Origin: CAWAPS01 sp963783945 | GTDB taxonomy: Bacteria > Actinomycetota > Acidimicrobiia > Acidimicrobiales > Palsa-688 | Assembly: GCA_963783945.1 (NCBI GenBank) | Contig: CAWAPS010000004.1 | Span: 62,001-126,000 of the forward strand | DNA length: 64,000 nucleotides | Direction: 5' to 3' | In this document: positions 29,001 to 39,424 of the stretch, piece by piece | Layout: the number at the start of each line of letters is the position of its first letter | How positions within the stretch are numbered: the first letter of the stretch is position 1 | Program-made: the position numbers and the translations under genes | Notes under the pieces: generated by a model | Seen by the model: only the letters and a program-made list of their open reading frames with translations | Told to the model about the DNA's origin: nothing | Databases searched by the model: none

Positions 29001-29624
29001 CTGTCTAGCGTGCGCCACCGGCCGTCCGAGACGGTCTGGGCTCGGTTGAGCACCACCACGTGATAGTGCAGCTGGGGGTCGCCGTCCCTGCTCTCGTAGT
29101 GCAACCAGGCGCTGGCCACCACCCCCCGAACCGCCTCGCTTCGCACCCCCTGCGCCCCGCTGCGGGTGCGGAACACCCGGTCCTCGGCCCAGCCCACGAC
29201 CTCAGACAGGGCCTGGACCATGATGTCCTCGATCGCCGTCTTGGTGCCCCGATCGGCCATGGCCCACAACACCGACACCGATTTCGGCGGGCTGAAGGTC
29301 AGGTCGAACGCCGCGACCGGCGGCCGCCTCCCGATAGCAGGAGGCCGACCCAGCGTTTCCCCGGTGACCGGGTCGGCCAGCTGGGCCAGCATGCGGTGCA
29401 GCATCTCGGGCGACACCTGATCACCCAACCCGGACCGACCCCGGGTGCGGGCCGATACCGTCCAGCCCTCGGCCCAGGAACCGGCCCGGCGGGGTTCCCT
29501 TCGCCGCGTAATAACGGGCCGAGTCGGCACCCAGGCGGACCTCGCCCACCTCGGCCGAGACGCTTTCGACCAGGTACTTCCAGGCGGTCCCACCCATCTT
29601 CAATGGCTTGCCCATCGTCAGCAT
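26068..29624 (-). pseudogene. MobF-family relaxase-helicase (TrwC/TraA-like), frameshifted
   Basis: Nicks the transfer origin and unwinds the strand. ATG 29624 begins MLTMGKPLKMGGTAWKYLVE, then SARYYAAKGTPPGRFLG (catalytic tyrosine pair), AAFDLTFSPPKSVSVLWAMA and LHYHVVVLN (metal-binding histidines). After a shift near 28770 the RecD-like helicase follows: GPAGTGKTTTMAGLL (Walker A), LLIVDEAGI (Walker B), LLVGDWAQLAAVDAGGAFGM, then YASTAYSTQGRTVDTAHALV near 27050 and a helical C-terminus. Further shifts lie near 29450, 27110, 26990 and 26850. Full length would be about 1185 residues, normal for the family. Confidence 0.85.
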
Positions 29625-30195
29625 CGACCCGCCGCCACCACGCCTCACCCAGCGGCCCGCCTCCCGGGCCGATCCGCCCTCTGGGACCCCGCTGGCGAGT
29701 TGCGAGCGTTGCGTCGCTGCCCCGGCTACGACAGCCCGGCCACAGTGCCAGATGTCCAGCAGACGAGTCGGTCTGAATGAAAGGCAGGGAAATCCAGGGA
29801 GTGCGTGGCGGCGTGTGGCGGCAGTTGTGCTGAGCGTGGCGGCCGGCGGATTCTCGGAGGCGCGGGACCGGATTGGTTGAGGGGGGAAGGACCGGGTTGG
29901 TCGGTGAGCGGGTCAGTCGTCGACGGCGTGCCACCCGTTCATGCGGCGACACTGGGGCGCGGGCCCCGGAGACGCCTAACGCGAGGGGCGCTCCGGCCTT
30001 GACCCGAGAAATCGCCTGCTCGGTCCCGATGGCTGAGAGGCCCGACGGGGGCCGCCGGCCGAGAGGCGACGCCACATGTCAAAGGCCCAGGTCGCGACCC
30101 AGACTGACCGAGCGAGCGGCACGGACCGGGGCCGGCTGCGATGACGCCTTATTACGACACCAACAGGATCACCATTCACGACCGCCGTCGGCTAT
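29625..30195. other. Gene-free region upstream of relaxase, candidate oriT
   Basis: About 570 bp with no convincing gene. It contains two direct repeats, GGACCGGATTGGTTG (29865-29879) and GGACCGGGTTGGTCG (29889-29903), 24 bp apart. A position just upstream of the relaxase start is where oriT usually lies. This is inference from position and repeats. Confidence 0.35.
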
Positions 30196-31467
30196 GACCG
30201 GCACGATGATCGACGAGCGCTATCGCCACCTTGCACTGTCGGCGTGCGGGCTCATACCTTCGTCACTGGTCTCGGCCGCGGGAAGGGTCGAGGCCAACAT
30301 AGGCGTTCTTCGGCGTCACATTCGGCTCGATGGGCTGGACCGGTCCGGACTGCCACAACGAACGATCGTCTGCTGGGGCTGCGGGATCGCCATCTCACAC
30401 AGCGCCAGGCTGTCATGGCGATCCGTCCCCGACCCACACGTCCCCTATAAGCGGGGACCGGTCATCTGGGCCTACGACGACGGACGCCGCCGACGGGGGG
30501 AAACAACGCCCGGCGGGGTCGCCTCGACGACTGGGCGACACTGTGCCGCAACATCTGGCGGAGTCCGCCGGACGCATCGACCCACAGCGCCTCGACTGTC
30601 ATGCCAGTCGAGCCTGCCCAGCGGGCGACCCGACTCTCCGGCCGGCCCGGCGAGACGGCCCTCGATGCCTTCGCCGGCTGCAACACCGCACTGATAATGG
30701 TGGCCTGCCAGCTCGCGTGGACACACGGTGGATGTCAGACGTCAGCGAGCGCCTACTTCGATTGGGCGGCCCGCCAGCTCGACCGAGGCTGCGTTGGCCT
30801 TCGGATGAACAGCATGACGGCCTCGGCCCTGTCCCAGGCGAGGTGGCGTCAGTCGGCCGCTCATGCCTTGGAACGGCAGCTGTGGTCCGACTGGGAGCGG
30901 GCGTTGCGTGAGCTGCAGACCAAGGCCGACCGGCTGGAGCGGGGTCGTTCACGATGGAAGGCGCGCCTCGCCCGGGCCATGCGCGGGGTCGACCCGGATG
31001 TGTGGTGGAGGATTAACGACAGGGTGGAGGCCGGGGAACTGTGGATAGCCCACGGGTCCCAGGCCCGCCGGGCCCAGCGGGTGGTGTATGTCAGCAGGCC
31101 GACAGTGTTGGCTCTGACCGCTCGCCGCGCCGTCGACCTGCACGAACTGACCGCCGCGATGACGGCAGCAGAAAACAGGTTACGGGAAGCCAGCCTGTCG
31201 GCTGTTGGCCGCTGCCAGCTGGGACCGGGCGATCACCGTGCTCGCCGTCGATCCGATCGTCCTCGGCAATATGACCGGCCCAGGACCGATCCCACCCGAC
31301 ACCCTCTCCGCCTCTGTCGCGGCCTGCGGGCCTAACCGGGAACTGCTCAGCACCTCACCGGCGGCCCCCCAATCTGCGGTGCTCAAAGCCTCTCGTCCTC
31401 TGGCCGTGAAATCGCCGAGTCGGTCCCGGTGGGCGACAGGTCCCGACAATCGGGCCAGACAAAATGA
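30196..31467 (+). CDS. Hypothetical protein(s) of the conjugative element, frameshifted
   Basis: Coding character is clearest from ATG 30805: MNSMTASALSQARWRQSAAH, LERQLWSDWERALRELQTKA, WWRINDRVEAGELWIAHGSQ, VVYVSRPTVLALTARRAVDL and, after a shift near 31205, SWDRAITVLAVDPIVLGNMT. Before 30805 plausible segments exist (RLDDWATLCRNIWRSP, DAFAGCNTALIMVACQLAWT), so the gene may be longer. No family recognised. Confidence 0.4.
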
Positions 31468-31476
31468 GGTGACTGA

Positions 31477-31773
31477 ATGGCCAGAGGCCAAACGCCCGAG
31501 AGGGAAGCGCGCAGCGAACGGCTCGCGGAGCAGGCCCGGCGGGAGAAGGCCGCCCTGCTCGAGCTGGACCGCGCAGCCGCCCGCTTAGCCGCCGCCGAGC
31601 ATCGGCGCACCGAGCTGGTCGCCGAGGCTGATGTCGTGGTGGCCGCCGCGGTCGAAGCCCATCAGCGCGCGCTAGTTCGCTTCGTCCGGAACGCCGGCTC
31701 GGAGCGGGCCGCCTATCTGTTGGGCCTTGACGTACGGGACCTGCGCCGGACGGCCAAGGCAACCAAGTCGTGA
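31477..31773 (+). CDS. Small coiled-coil protein
   Basis: 98 residues, intact, ATG 31477. Strongly helical: REARSERLAEQARREKAALL, ELDRAAARLAAAEHRRTELV, then ALVRFVRNAGSERAAYLLGL. Short coiled-coil proteins of this type occur next to conjugation genes of actinobacteria. Unknown function. Confidence 0.55.
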   Translation: MARGQTPEREARSERLAEQARREKAALLELDRAAARLAAAEHRRTELVAEADVVVAAAVEAHQRALVRFVRNAGSERAAYLLGLDVRDLRRTAKATKS

Positions 31774-32041
31774 CCAACTGCGAGCGTTCGCCCGCGACAA
31801 GTGTCGCAACACCTATGGCGATTCTCACAGCCGTTGCCGATGGGCCAGATCGACCGGGAGTCGAGCCGCCTAACCTGACGTGGGGGCCCTTGGTCGACTA
31901 CGGCGTCTGGCCTCGGCCGAGCATCATGAGCTCGTGCAGGGTGGAGCGTCCGTATCATCGAGTCGGTCAGCCAAGCCAATGGCAGTTCCACTCGAATACG
32001 TAGGGCCGAAATCGCTTGGCCCACCCGCTCAGGGAAGAGCG
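31774..32041. other. Intergenic region, nothing supported
   Basis: About 270 bp between convergent genes. I see no gene, terminator or repeat that I can support. Confidence 0.35.
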
Positions 32042-32380
32042 TCATACGGTGCCGGGATCGTCTGGGCCGGTCTGTGTGCGAACCCAGTCGGCGTAGTCGG
32101 GGTTTGCATCGACGATCGGTAGAGCCAGGATGCAAGGGACGTCGTAGGGGTGATCCTGCTTTATTCGGTCGATGAGGGCCGGGACCAGGCTGGCCCGGGT
32201 GTGGTAGGCGACTCGAATCTCAGTCTCGTCCTGAACTGCCCCTTCCCATCGGTAGATCGAGCGGATTGGGGTGATGTGCTGACCGCAGGCGACAAAGCGC
32301 TCCTCGACCAGTTTGCGACTGAAGGCTATGAGCCACTCGGCATTGTCGGCGGTGACGACTACTTCGACGATGTCGGTCAT
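32042..32380 (-). CDS. cutA: CutA1-like divalent-cation tolerance protein
   Basis: 112 residues, intact. The sequence follows CutA1 along its length: VVVTADNAEWLIAFSRKLVE, RFVACGQHITPIRSIYRWEG, ETEIRVAYHTRASLVPALID, KQDHPYDVPCILALPIVDAN and DYADWV. CutA1 forms trimers; its role in metal tolerance is debated. The start overlaps the stop of the XRE gene, so it is the second gene of that operon and would share its control. Confidence 0.9.
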   Translation of the reverse strand: MTDIVEVVVTADNAEWLIAFSRKLVEERFVACGQHITPIRSIYRWEGAVQDETEIRVAYHTRASLVPALIDRIKQDHPYDVPCILALPIVDANPDYADWVRTQTGPDDPGTV

Positions 32381-32989
32381 GAAGAAGGGTCTCCTTGCGC
32401 TTTGAGATCATCCATCACAGCGAGGACTTCTTCTTCGCTGCGAGCCAGAGCACCCCACCCGGTGACCAGAGGGCCGTCGTACGAGAGACCGACCCATCGG
32501 CCGGTGGCGTGGATGCCGTGTTGATGGAGGACGAAGAACATGACTCCTTTGGACCGGACGGCGGCCTCGGAGGCCGCGTACCAACCCATGAGGATCTCGT
32601 TGTCCCAAAGACGTAGCTCCCCTCGCCAGAGGTAGCCACCTTCTTCAAGCGTCGTGCCCCGGGTGACAGCGACTATCTCGGCCACTTCGCCGTGCTGGCG
32701 TATCCGCACCTGGTGGGGAGTTGATGACTTCCTGCCCGTCTTTCCAGGTTTGCCAGCACGCCCACCACTCGCCAGTCATGTCGACTCGGTGTGTGTCCTC
32801 CCCGGCCAGTTCTTCGAGCGAGATCTGCAGCGCCTTGGCGACGGCGACAGCGATCTGAAAGCCGGGCTCTACGTCGCCGGCCTCCCAGCGTCGGACTTGT
32901 CGCCCGCTGACTCCGACCGCTTTGGCTAGGTCTTCCTGATTCCATCCAAGTAGTTCTCGTTGACGTCTAATGATTTCTGCGATCGGCAT
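32377..32989 (-). CDS. XRE-family regulator with conserved C-terminal domain, one frameshift
   Basis: ATG 32989 begins MPIAEIIRRQRELLGWNQED, a Cro/C1-type helix-turn-helix (LAKAVGVSGRQVRRWEAGDV) over residues 5-60. After MTGEWWACWQTWKDGQEV the frame changes near 32705 and continues EIVAVTRGTTLEEGGYLWRG, ELRLWDNEILMGWYAASE, VRSKGVMFFVLHQHG and GRWVGLSYDGPLVTGWG, a conserved domain of unknown ligand found behind HTH domains in actinobacteria. Four regularly spaced repeats lie directly upstream and are its probable operators. Confidence 0.75.
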
Positions 32990-32993
32990 GTAG

Positions 32994-33094
32994 GTCCTCT
33001 ATAGGACAATATGGTCCTTGACATAGGCCTCTATAGTCCGGTAGAACGACAAGGGAACGGACCTATGTGCCCTCAGCATAGGACGACATAGTCC
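32994..33094. promoter_or_regulatory. Array of GGAC-N6-GTCC operators upstream of the XRE gene
   Basis: Four copies of an inverted repeat: GGACAATATGGTCC (33004), GGCCTCTATAGTCC (33026), GGACCTATGTGCCC (33059) and GGACGACATAGTCC (33081). Start-to-start distances are 22, 33 and 22 bp, multiples of 11, so all sites face the same side of the helix. An additional GTCC half-site is at 32994. The array ends a few bases from the XRE start codon, which suggests autoregulation. AT-rich N6 centres contrast with the GC-rich surroundings. Confidence 0.7.
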
Positions 33095-33192
33095 CCAAAC
33101 GAAACCGGCTTCGCCCAGTCACCCCCTCCCCCAGAACGGCTCATCACCGAGGAGCGCCTTCACCACCCCGCAAGGACAGGAGGTTGTAGCCA

Positions 33193-33763
33193 ATGACAGT
33201 CTCGTCCAGGACCTGCGGCTCCCCTGGCATCGCTCAGGACGAGAACAGGGACAGCGAAGACCGGAACCACGGGAGCACCTCCGTTCGGGTCCGACCCCGA
33301 GACCTCCACCCCGTCGAGCCTGGCGGGATGTCGTCGCTGCAAGGTGCGATGGCGCATGCGAAGCTGCCTAGAGGTTGCCGTTCGAGTTGTCGGTCGGGCC
33401 TGGCCACGGTGGTGACTCGGCTGTTGGGGGGCGGGGCGTGGTCGCCCGCGGACCTGGTGGAGATCGTCGGTTCAGCGTGGCGAGGAGAAGTCCTACCAGG
33501 CCGACGCGTTGGCCGCTCTTTTGTATCGGGCTGTTCCCGCCACAGATCGGGTGGCCTTGGGCGAGGTGTGGGAGGCGGCGACGGCTTCGCTGGTCGGCCG
33601 GCCCGGACCGTTGACGCTGCTCACGGCTGGCCGGCTGCTCGAGCGGTGGCGGCAGTTGGCCGGCGAGCGGACAGACAGCTGGCGCCGTCCGCGCTCCCAG
33701 CGCCGCAAGCGGGGCCGGCGGAGCGTGCACCCGATGGGCGACCTGTCGAAGGTGGGGTCATGA
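33193..33763 (+). CDS. Hypothetical protein at the head of the T4SS cluster, frameshifted
   Basis: ATG 33193 follows a strong GGACAGGAGG ribosome site. N-terminus MTVSSRTCGSPGIAQDENRD; then WSPADLVEIVGSAWRGE, and after a frame change near 33495 ADALAALLYRAVPATDRVAL, PLTLLTAGRLLERWRQLAGE and a basic end. Its TGA overlaps the next ATG. Resembles the small helical genes that open actinobacterial conjugation clusters; no named family. Confidence 0.5.
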
Positions 33764-34155
33764 CCGTCACGTTGACCGACGACTGGTGGGAGCTCAGCGA
33801 GGACCTGGCCGACATGATCGTCCACGCCGCCGGGGTCGAACTGCCTCCCACCACCAGGTCGGGCCTCGTCGAGCTGCTCGTGGACCTGCTCACTTTGCTG
33901 ACTTGCTGGCCGACCGAGGGCCGGCCAGGAGAACCGCTGGTGTACCTGCGTAACCGTAGGGCCCGCATGGCCGACTACGCCCCGTGGCTGTACGGCTTGC
34001 CCGTGGCTACTCGCAAGTTGCTACTCGGCACCGCCAGTCAACCGTCGGTGCTGGAGTTCGCTCTGGTCGAGCGGGGCGCCGACCGAGACTTGCGTCGAGC
34101 GTGGCGCAACGGTCTCTTCGCCCTGATCCGATCCAACAGTCACGTGTCGCACTGA
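33760..34155 (+). CDS. Hypothetical helical protein
   Basis: 131 residues, intact, ATG 33760 overlapping the previous stop. MTVTLTDDWWELSEDLADMI, then ELLVDLLTLLTCWPTEGRPG, YAPWLYGLPVATRKLLLGTA. No membrane segment of sufficient length. Unknown function; co-translated with the preceding gene. Confidence 0.5.
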   Translation: MTVTLTDDWWELSEDLADMIVHAAGVELPPTTRSGLVELLVDLLTLLTCWPTEGRPGEPLVYLRNRRARMADYAPWLYGLPVATRKLLLGTASQPSVLEFALVERGADRDLRRAWRNGLFALIRSNSHVSH

Positions 34156-34257
34156 CCACCAGGCTTTAGGGGGACGAGGGCTCGGCGGAAGCCGCCACCG
34201 CGGTCCCCGAGAGCGAACAGCCATCCCTGGGGAGGAGCGCGGTGTCGGATTTCGGTC

Positions 34258-35320
34258 GTCTCGGGTCTTGGTGCTGCCACGGCGCTGCTGGCAGCCTTGG
34301 CAGTGGGCGTGGCTGTGTTAGCCGGTTCGGCCGCCAACTCCTCGACGCCGGCGGCGCTGGCGAGCTTGGGGTCGGGCTCGCAGGCTTGCGGGGTGAGCGG
34401 GCCGGTGCCGGGTCTGTCGGTCCAGCAGGCGGCCAACGCCGCGGTGGTGGTGAGCGTGGCCATGGCGGACTCGGCCGAATCGTCACGGGGGGCCCGGATC
34501 GCGGTGATGACGGCCTACACCGAGTCAGATTCTGGAGAACCTGGAGCCCGAGGGCGGCAACCAGGGCAGCATCGGACTGTTCCAGCAGCGGGCCAGCCAG
34601 GGGTGGGGGACCACGGCAGAGGAGCAGAACCCGGCCGAGGCCACTGCCATGTTCGTAGCGCGGCTGCTGGCCGTCGCTCACTGGGAGACGCTCCCCCCGT
34701 GGGTGGCGGCCCAGGATGTGCAGCGCTCCGCGTTCGCTGACGGGTCGAACTACCGGGGCAACTGGGCTATATCGGGGCGGATCCTGGCCGCAGTGGTGGC
34801 CGACACGGCCGACCCCGGGCGGGTGCGGGCAGGGCGTGGCCGGCGGGGTGGCCGGACCGGCCTCGGCCCACGGTCTGCCGGCCGGCTACACCATCCCGGC
34901 CGGAACCCCGCCAGCGCATACCCAGGCGGTCATGTTCGCGCTTGGCCAGCTCGGCAAACCGTACGTGTGGGCGGCGGCAGGCCCGAACGCGTTTGACTGC
35001 TCGGGGCTGACCATGGCGGCGTGGGCCACCGCCAGGGTCCGCCTCGAGCACTACACCGTCGACCAGGAACAAGAAGGCCAGCGGGTCAACCCCCTCGAGG
35101 TGACCGCCGGGGATCTGGTGCTCATCCCCGGCTCTGACCCGCCCGGCCCCGGCCTGCCGGGCCATGTCGGCCTTTACGTGGGCGACGGTCTGGTCGTCTC
35201 GGCGGTCGACCCCCAGTTGGGCGTCGTGGTGCAGAGCCTGGTCGGCGTTCGTCGCCGGCGGGCTGGACGCCGTGGTGGACCCAGACCCCGGCGACTGAAG
35301 CGCATCGAAGTCGCCACCGC
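34258..35320 (+). pseudogene. NlpC/P60 peptidoglycan hydrolase of the conjugation cluster, frameshifted
   Basis: Cell-wall hydrolase that opens a path for the transfer machinery. The frame near 34258 gives VSGLGAATALLAALAVGVAV, a signal anchor. Then QGSIGLFQQRASQGWGTTAE, PPWVAAQDVQRSAFADGSNY and, in the last third, HTQAVMFALGQLGKPYVWAA, AFDCSGLTMAAW with the catalytic cysteine, and GLPGHVGLYVGDGLVVSAVD with the catalytic histidine. Frame changes lie near 34530, 34700, 34830 and 35260. The start codon is unclear, probably because of an indel near 34245. Confidence 0.8.
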
Positions 35321-35377
35321 GACCCCACAAGACGAACGACCCCGACCGTCGAGGGTCGGCGACGCGGGAGGAAGCGT

Positions 35378-35644
35378 GTGAACATCTCTCCGAACACCAC
35401 CGGTTTGCCGGGCATCAGCGAGCTGCAGCACATCGTCGGCGCTCTGCTTACTTTCGGGTTGATTGCCGCGGTGGCCGGGCTGGTCCTGTCGGCCATGGTG
35501 TGGGCGGTAGCGAGCCACTCCGGCAATGTCCACCTGGTCGGGCGGGCCAAGAGCGGGGTGCTGGTGTCGGCCGCGGCTGCCGATGTTGACCGGCGGGGCG
35601 GTGGCGTTGATCAGTTTCTTCAGCCACGCCGGGGCTGCGCTGTG
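35378..35644 (+). CDS. Small two-helix membrane protein (DUF6112-like), one frameshift
   Basis: GTG 35378 begins VNISPNTTGLPGISELQHIV, then GALLTFGLIAAVAGLVLSAM and VWAVASHSGNVHLVGRAKSG; after a frame change near 35580 MLTGGAVALISFFSHAGAAL and stop. This is the pattern of DUF6112-type pilin-like proteins of actinobacterial conjugation clusters. Likely a VirB2/VirB3-like inner-membrane part of the channel, by position only. Confidence 0.65.
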
Positions 35645-35853
35645 ACCGTGCCCGGCGTCCTGGGCGCCATCGCGTGGGCCGTTCCCGTCTCCGGAATGGC
35701 TACTGCATCTACGTGGAAGAGCGCGGCGGGTCTGGTCGGTTCCGTGACCGCCACCCCGCCAGCCCGCCCGGCTGTCGCCTTCTTGTCTGCCCGTACGTGC
35801 GGGACGCCGATATCGGTTATCGGTGGACCCGAGACTCCGAAGGGACCGGGCCC

Positions 35854-36691
35854 GTGTTGAGCGGCCGAGCGCGACGAGCCACGCTGGCCGGGATGAGCCT
35901 GGCCGTGTTGGCCGCCGCGGTCGGCTCGATAGCCGCCTTGTCCTCCAGCGCTCATCGACCCCGCCCGGTGTCATCCTCCCCGCCGTCCGCTGTGGCGTCC
36001 CCGTCGGTCACCGCGGCCGGACCGGGACTGGCTCGGCACACCCCGGTGACGGTTGTGGCGTCGGGATCGCCGGTGCAGGAACAGTACGACGAGGCGTTCC
36101 AACAGTCGCTTGCCGGCCAGGGCGGCCTGGAGATGGCGGAACATTTGGCGGTGCCGGGCCCGGCGATCTCGGGTGGGTGGCCCCGGTTGGCGGTCACTGA
36201 CACGCCCGAGGGCTGGGCCCGAATCTTTGTCGCCGGTCTGCTCGACGTCGACTTCGCCCGCCGGTCCCGCTCGGCGTTGGGGTCCTGGTTGCAGGCCCAG
36301 GAGGCTCCGATGCTCCTGCCCGGCCTGCCCGTCACGGTGGCCGACAAGGTGCTGTACCTGTCGTTGCTCGAGCCGCAGGTCCTGGCCGGCCAGGCTTCGC
36401 CGATCCCGACCTCGGCGCAGTGGCGAGTCGACTCCAGAGCGGAGGGTGCGCCAGTCGGTGTCAGACCTGTTGGTCCAGCCCGACCCCGGCTGGACGCAGT
36501 TGACCGCGGCCGGGTGGCAGCCAGCCGATGCCCGCATGGCCGGCGTGGACGTGTCCGGGCTCCTGACCGTGCGCCAGGGCCGGGCCGTGACCGTGGACCA
36601 TTTCACCGTCGAGGTGTTCGTCGGCTCGGCCCGCTGGCACGACGGGTACGGGACCGAGTCGGTCACCGGCTGGCAGGAGGAGGTGGGCTGA
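35854..36691 (+). CDS. Membrane-anchored conjugation protein, frameshifted
   Basis: GTG 35854 begins VLSGRARRATLAGMSLAVLA, an anchor helix (SLAVLAAAVGSIAALSSS), then an extracytoplasmic region: VQEQYDEAFQQSLAGQGGLE, WARIFVAGLLDVDFARRSRS and, after a shift near 36440, SDLLVQPDPGWTQLTAAGWQ and HFTVEVFVGSARWHDGYGTE. Coding-like sequence in the same frame extends upstream to 35674 and may belong to it. The layout resembles TcpC/VirB8-type proteins, but I claim only position and topology. Confidence 0.55.
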
Positions 36692-36692
36692 C

Positions 36693-37953
36693 ATGGGCTG
36701 CCCGTGGAACCCGGTGGACTGTGTCACCGGGGTGGCCAAGTCGGTGGCCGGCGACGCGTTCGAGTCGATCGCCCACTACTTCGGCCACGCCGCCGACTCG
36801 GCCGTCAACTGGCTGTGGGGCCAGATCGGCTCGGCCACCGCCGTGCATCTGGGCGGGCACGGCTTCGACCTCGACGTCGGGATCGTGGCCGCCATCGCCG
36901 TCACCGTGGCGGTCGGCCTGTTCGTCATCCAGCTGATCACCGCCACCTGCGCCGAGACCCGGGCGGGCTGGCCCGGGCGGTCAAAGGGCTGTTCGTGGCG
37001 TTCATCGCCGGCGGCGCGGCCATCGCGGTGGTGAACCTGCTGCTCGGCGTCACCGACCGCTCTCCGCCGGGGTGGTGCAGGTCGCCACCGGGGGCTCGAT
37101 CCAGCAGATGGGCGCATGACATCCTGGCCGGCGGGTCGGTCAGCGCCGGCCACCGGGAACCCGGCCGCGGTGATGCTGCTGTCCCTGGCCATCCTGGCCG
37201 CGGTGGTGATCGTGTGGGTGGCGCTGATGGTCCGCAAGGTGCTGATCGTGGTCACCGCCGTGTTCGCCCCCCTGGCCTTCGCCGGCAGCCTGGCCGACAT
37301 CACCGTCGCGTGGACCCGCCGCTGGATCGAGACCACCGTCGCTTTGATCGTCTCCAAGCTGATCCTGGTCCTCATCTTCGTGGTCGGCTACTTCATGCTG
37401 GTCGACGGGGTCGGCCAAGCCGGCCGGCGGGGTCGACCCAGACGGTCACCCAGATCGTCTCCGGGGTGCTGGTCCTGGCCCTGGCCGGGTTCGCCCCCTG
37501 GCTGGCGCTCAAGGTGGTGCACTTCGCCGGCGACCACGCCCACCAGCTGCACGCCCTGGCCGCCACCTCGACCGGCGGGGCTCGGGCCGGGTGGACTCGG
37601 CCGCCCAGAAAGCCCAGCCGCTGGGTCACCGGCGCCCTCGCCTCCTCTCCGAGCGTCGAGCGGGCCCGGCGGCCGGAAGCGGCAGCCGGCGTCCAACGGG
37701 CCGCGCCCGGCCACGTTCGCCGACCCGGCCGCAGACCCGCCGTCGGGGCCGGGCGGCGCCGCGCCGTCAGCGGGCGGAGCCGGCCCGGGCTCCGTCGCCG
37801 TCGGCAGGCCGGCCCTCTGCCACGTCGTCCCCGCCCGGCCTGTCCAACGACTCGTCGCCGGCGGCGCGCGCCGGGCGGCGGTGGGCGCCGCCAGCGCCAC
37901 GCCGCCTACCCGTCCGGCACCCGAAGCCGCCGCGCCCGTACAGGAGGGACTGA
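36693..37953 (+). pseudogene. VirB6/TrbL-like multi-pass membrane protein, frameshifted
   Basis: ATG 36693 begins MGCPWNPVDCVTGVAKSVAG. Membrane helices: VGIVAAIAVTVAVGLFVIQL, GLFVAFIAGGAAIAVVNLLL, AAVMLLSLAILAAVVIVWVA, VLIVVTAVFAPLAFAGSLAD, VALIVSKLILVLIFVVGYFM and IVSGVLVLALAGFAPWLALK, then a long basic, proline-rich cytoplasmic tail. Frame changes near 36950, 37070, 37110, 37420 and 37590. VirB6-like proteins form the inner-membrane core of the channel. Confidence 0.75.
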
Positions 37954-37955
37954 CC

Positions 37956-39424
37956 GTGACCAGCAGTCCTCGCAGGTGGCGTCGGTGCGGCCCGGTTCGC
38001 CCACGGCCGGCCAGGGGCCTGCTGCTCGGCTTCTCCGCCCCCCGAGTGGCCGCCGTCGGTGCGGCGTTGGCGGTGGCGGTCACCGCTCTGGTCGTCGCCG
38101 ACCTGGCCGGACTGGCGCTGTCGGCTGTGCTGTGGGGTCCGCTCGCCGCCGCCGCGTTCGTGCGGGTCGGGGGCCGCCCGGCGGTCGAGTGGGCCGGCAC
38201 CGCCATCGAGTACCAGGCCCGCGGCCTAGCCGGCCAGACCGAGTACCGGGCCCGACCACCCGGCCCCGCCCGGCCGGCACGCTGGCCCTGCCCGGAGACG
38301 CGCGCCGCCCTGCGCTTCCACGCTCGACCACGACACGGGGGCGGCCATGATCCACGACCCCCACCGCCACACCCTCACCGCGGTGATCTCGGTCGACCCA
38401 CCCGCGTTCGTCCTGCTCGACGACGCCGACCGGGCCGGGCGGGTGGCCGGTGGGGACGGGTGCTCGCCGGGCTGGCCCAATCCGGGAACCTGCGCGGCGG
38501 TACAGGTCCTCGAAGCCACCGTGCCCGACCCCGGCGATCGGCCAGCGCCGAATGGTGGACCACAGCCACCGCGCCGCCTGACGGCGGGTGGGCCGACCAG
38601 CCAGTACGACGACGCTGCTCGACCAGGTCGCCCTCGGCAGCTCCACCCATCGCACCACCATCAGCCTCTCGCTCGACATGCGAGCCGCCGCCCGGGCCGT
38701 CAAGGCCGCCGGCGGCCGGGCATGACCGGCGCGGCCGAGGTGCTGCGGGCAGGACATGGCCAGCCTTCGCCGAAGCCCTCCGCCTAGCCGGCCTGACGGT
38801 CGGGCCATGGCTGGCCGAAGCGCGACCTCGCCGCCATCCTCCGCGGCGCCTTCGACCCCGCCACCAGCCTCGACGCCCGACACGACCCGGGAGCCAACCT
38901 GGCCCACGCCGGGCCCGATCGCCGTCAGCGAGAGCTGGGACTGGCTGCGCCACGACTCGGGCTGGTCACAGGTGCTGTGGATCACCGAATGGCCCCGCAT
39001 CGACGTGCCCCCCGACTTCCTCCACCCCCTCATCTTCGCCCCCGGGGTGCGCCGCACCTCTGTCTGCATCGCCCGCCCCCTGCCCGCCGACGTGGCCCTG
39101 CGCCAGATCCGCAGGGAAAAGACCGAGGCCGTCGCCGACAGCGCCCAAAAAGCCAGGATCGGCCAGCTCGCCGACCTCTCCGACAGCCCAGGAATACGAG
39201 GACCTCCTGGCCCGGGAACGATCCATCATCGCCGGGCACACCGACGTCGATCTTCGCCGGCTACGTCACCGTCACCGCCCCCACCCGCCAAGCCCTCGAC
39301 GCCGCCGTGGCGGCCATCACCCGGGCCGCCGGCCAATCCTGCCTGCGAGCTGCGACCCGTCTACGGCCACCAGATGGAAGCGTTCATCTCCGCCGCCCTC
39401 CCCCTGGCCCGCACCACCTTCTGA
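37956..39424 (+). pseudogene. SCO6880-like conjugation protein, frameshifted
   Basis: GTG 37956 follows an AGGAGGGAC ribosome site. N-terminal pair of helices (VAAVGAALAVAVTALVVADL and ALSAVLWGPLAAAAF), then TLTAVISVDPPAFVLLDDAD, RTTISLSLDMRAAARAVKAA, SESWDWLRHDSGWSQVLWIT, ARPLPADVALRQIRREKTEA and GYVTVTAPTRQALDAAVAAI. These follow SCO6880-type proteins, which always precede the VirB4-like ATPase in actinobacterial clusters. At least six frame changes. Stop and next start overlap (TGATG). Confidence 0.75.

Noticed and set aside
25452..29600. Long plus-strand open frames opposite the relaxase
   Set aside because: They mirror the minus-strand genes, which carry conserved relaxase and helicase motifs; high G+C opens antisense frames.
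35642..35860. Separate 72-residue gene between the DUF6112-like protein and the anchored protein
   Set aside because: Its frame overlaps another frame that reads continuously into the next gene; composition does not decide between them.
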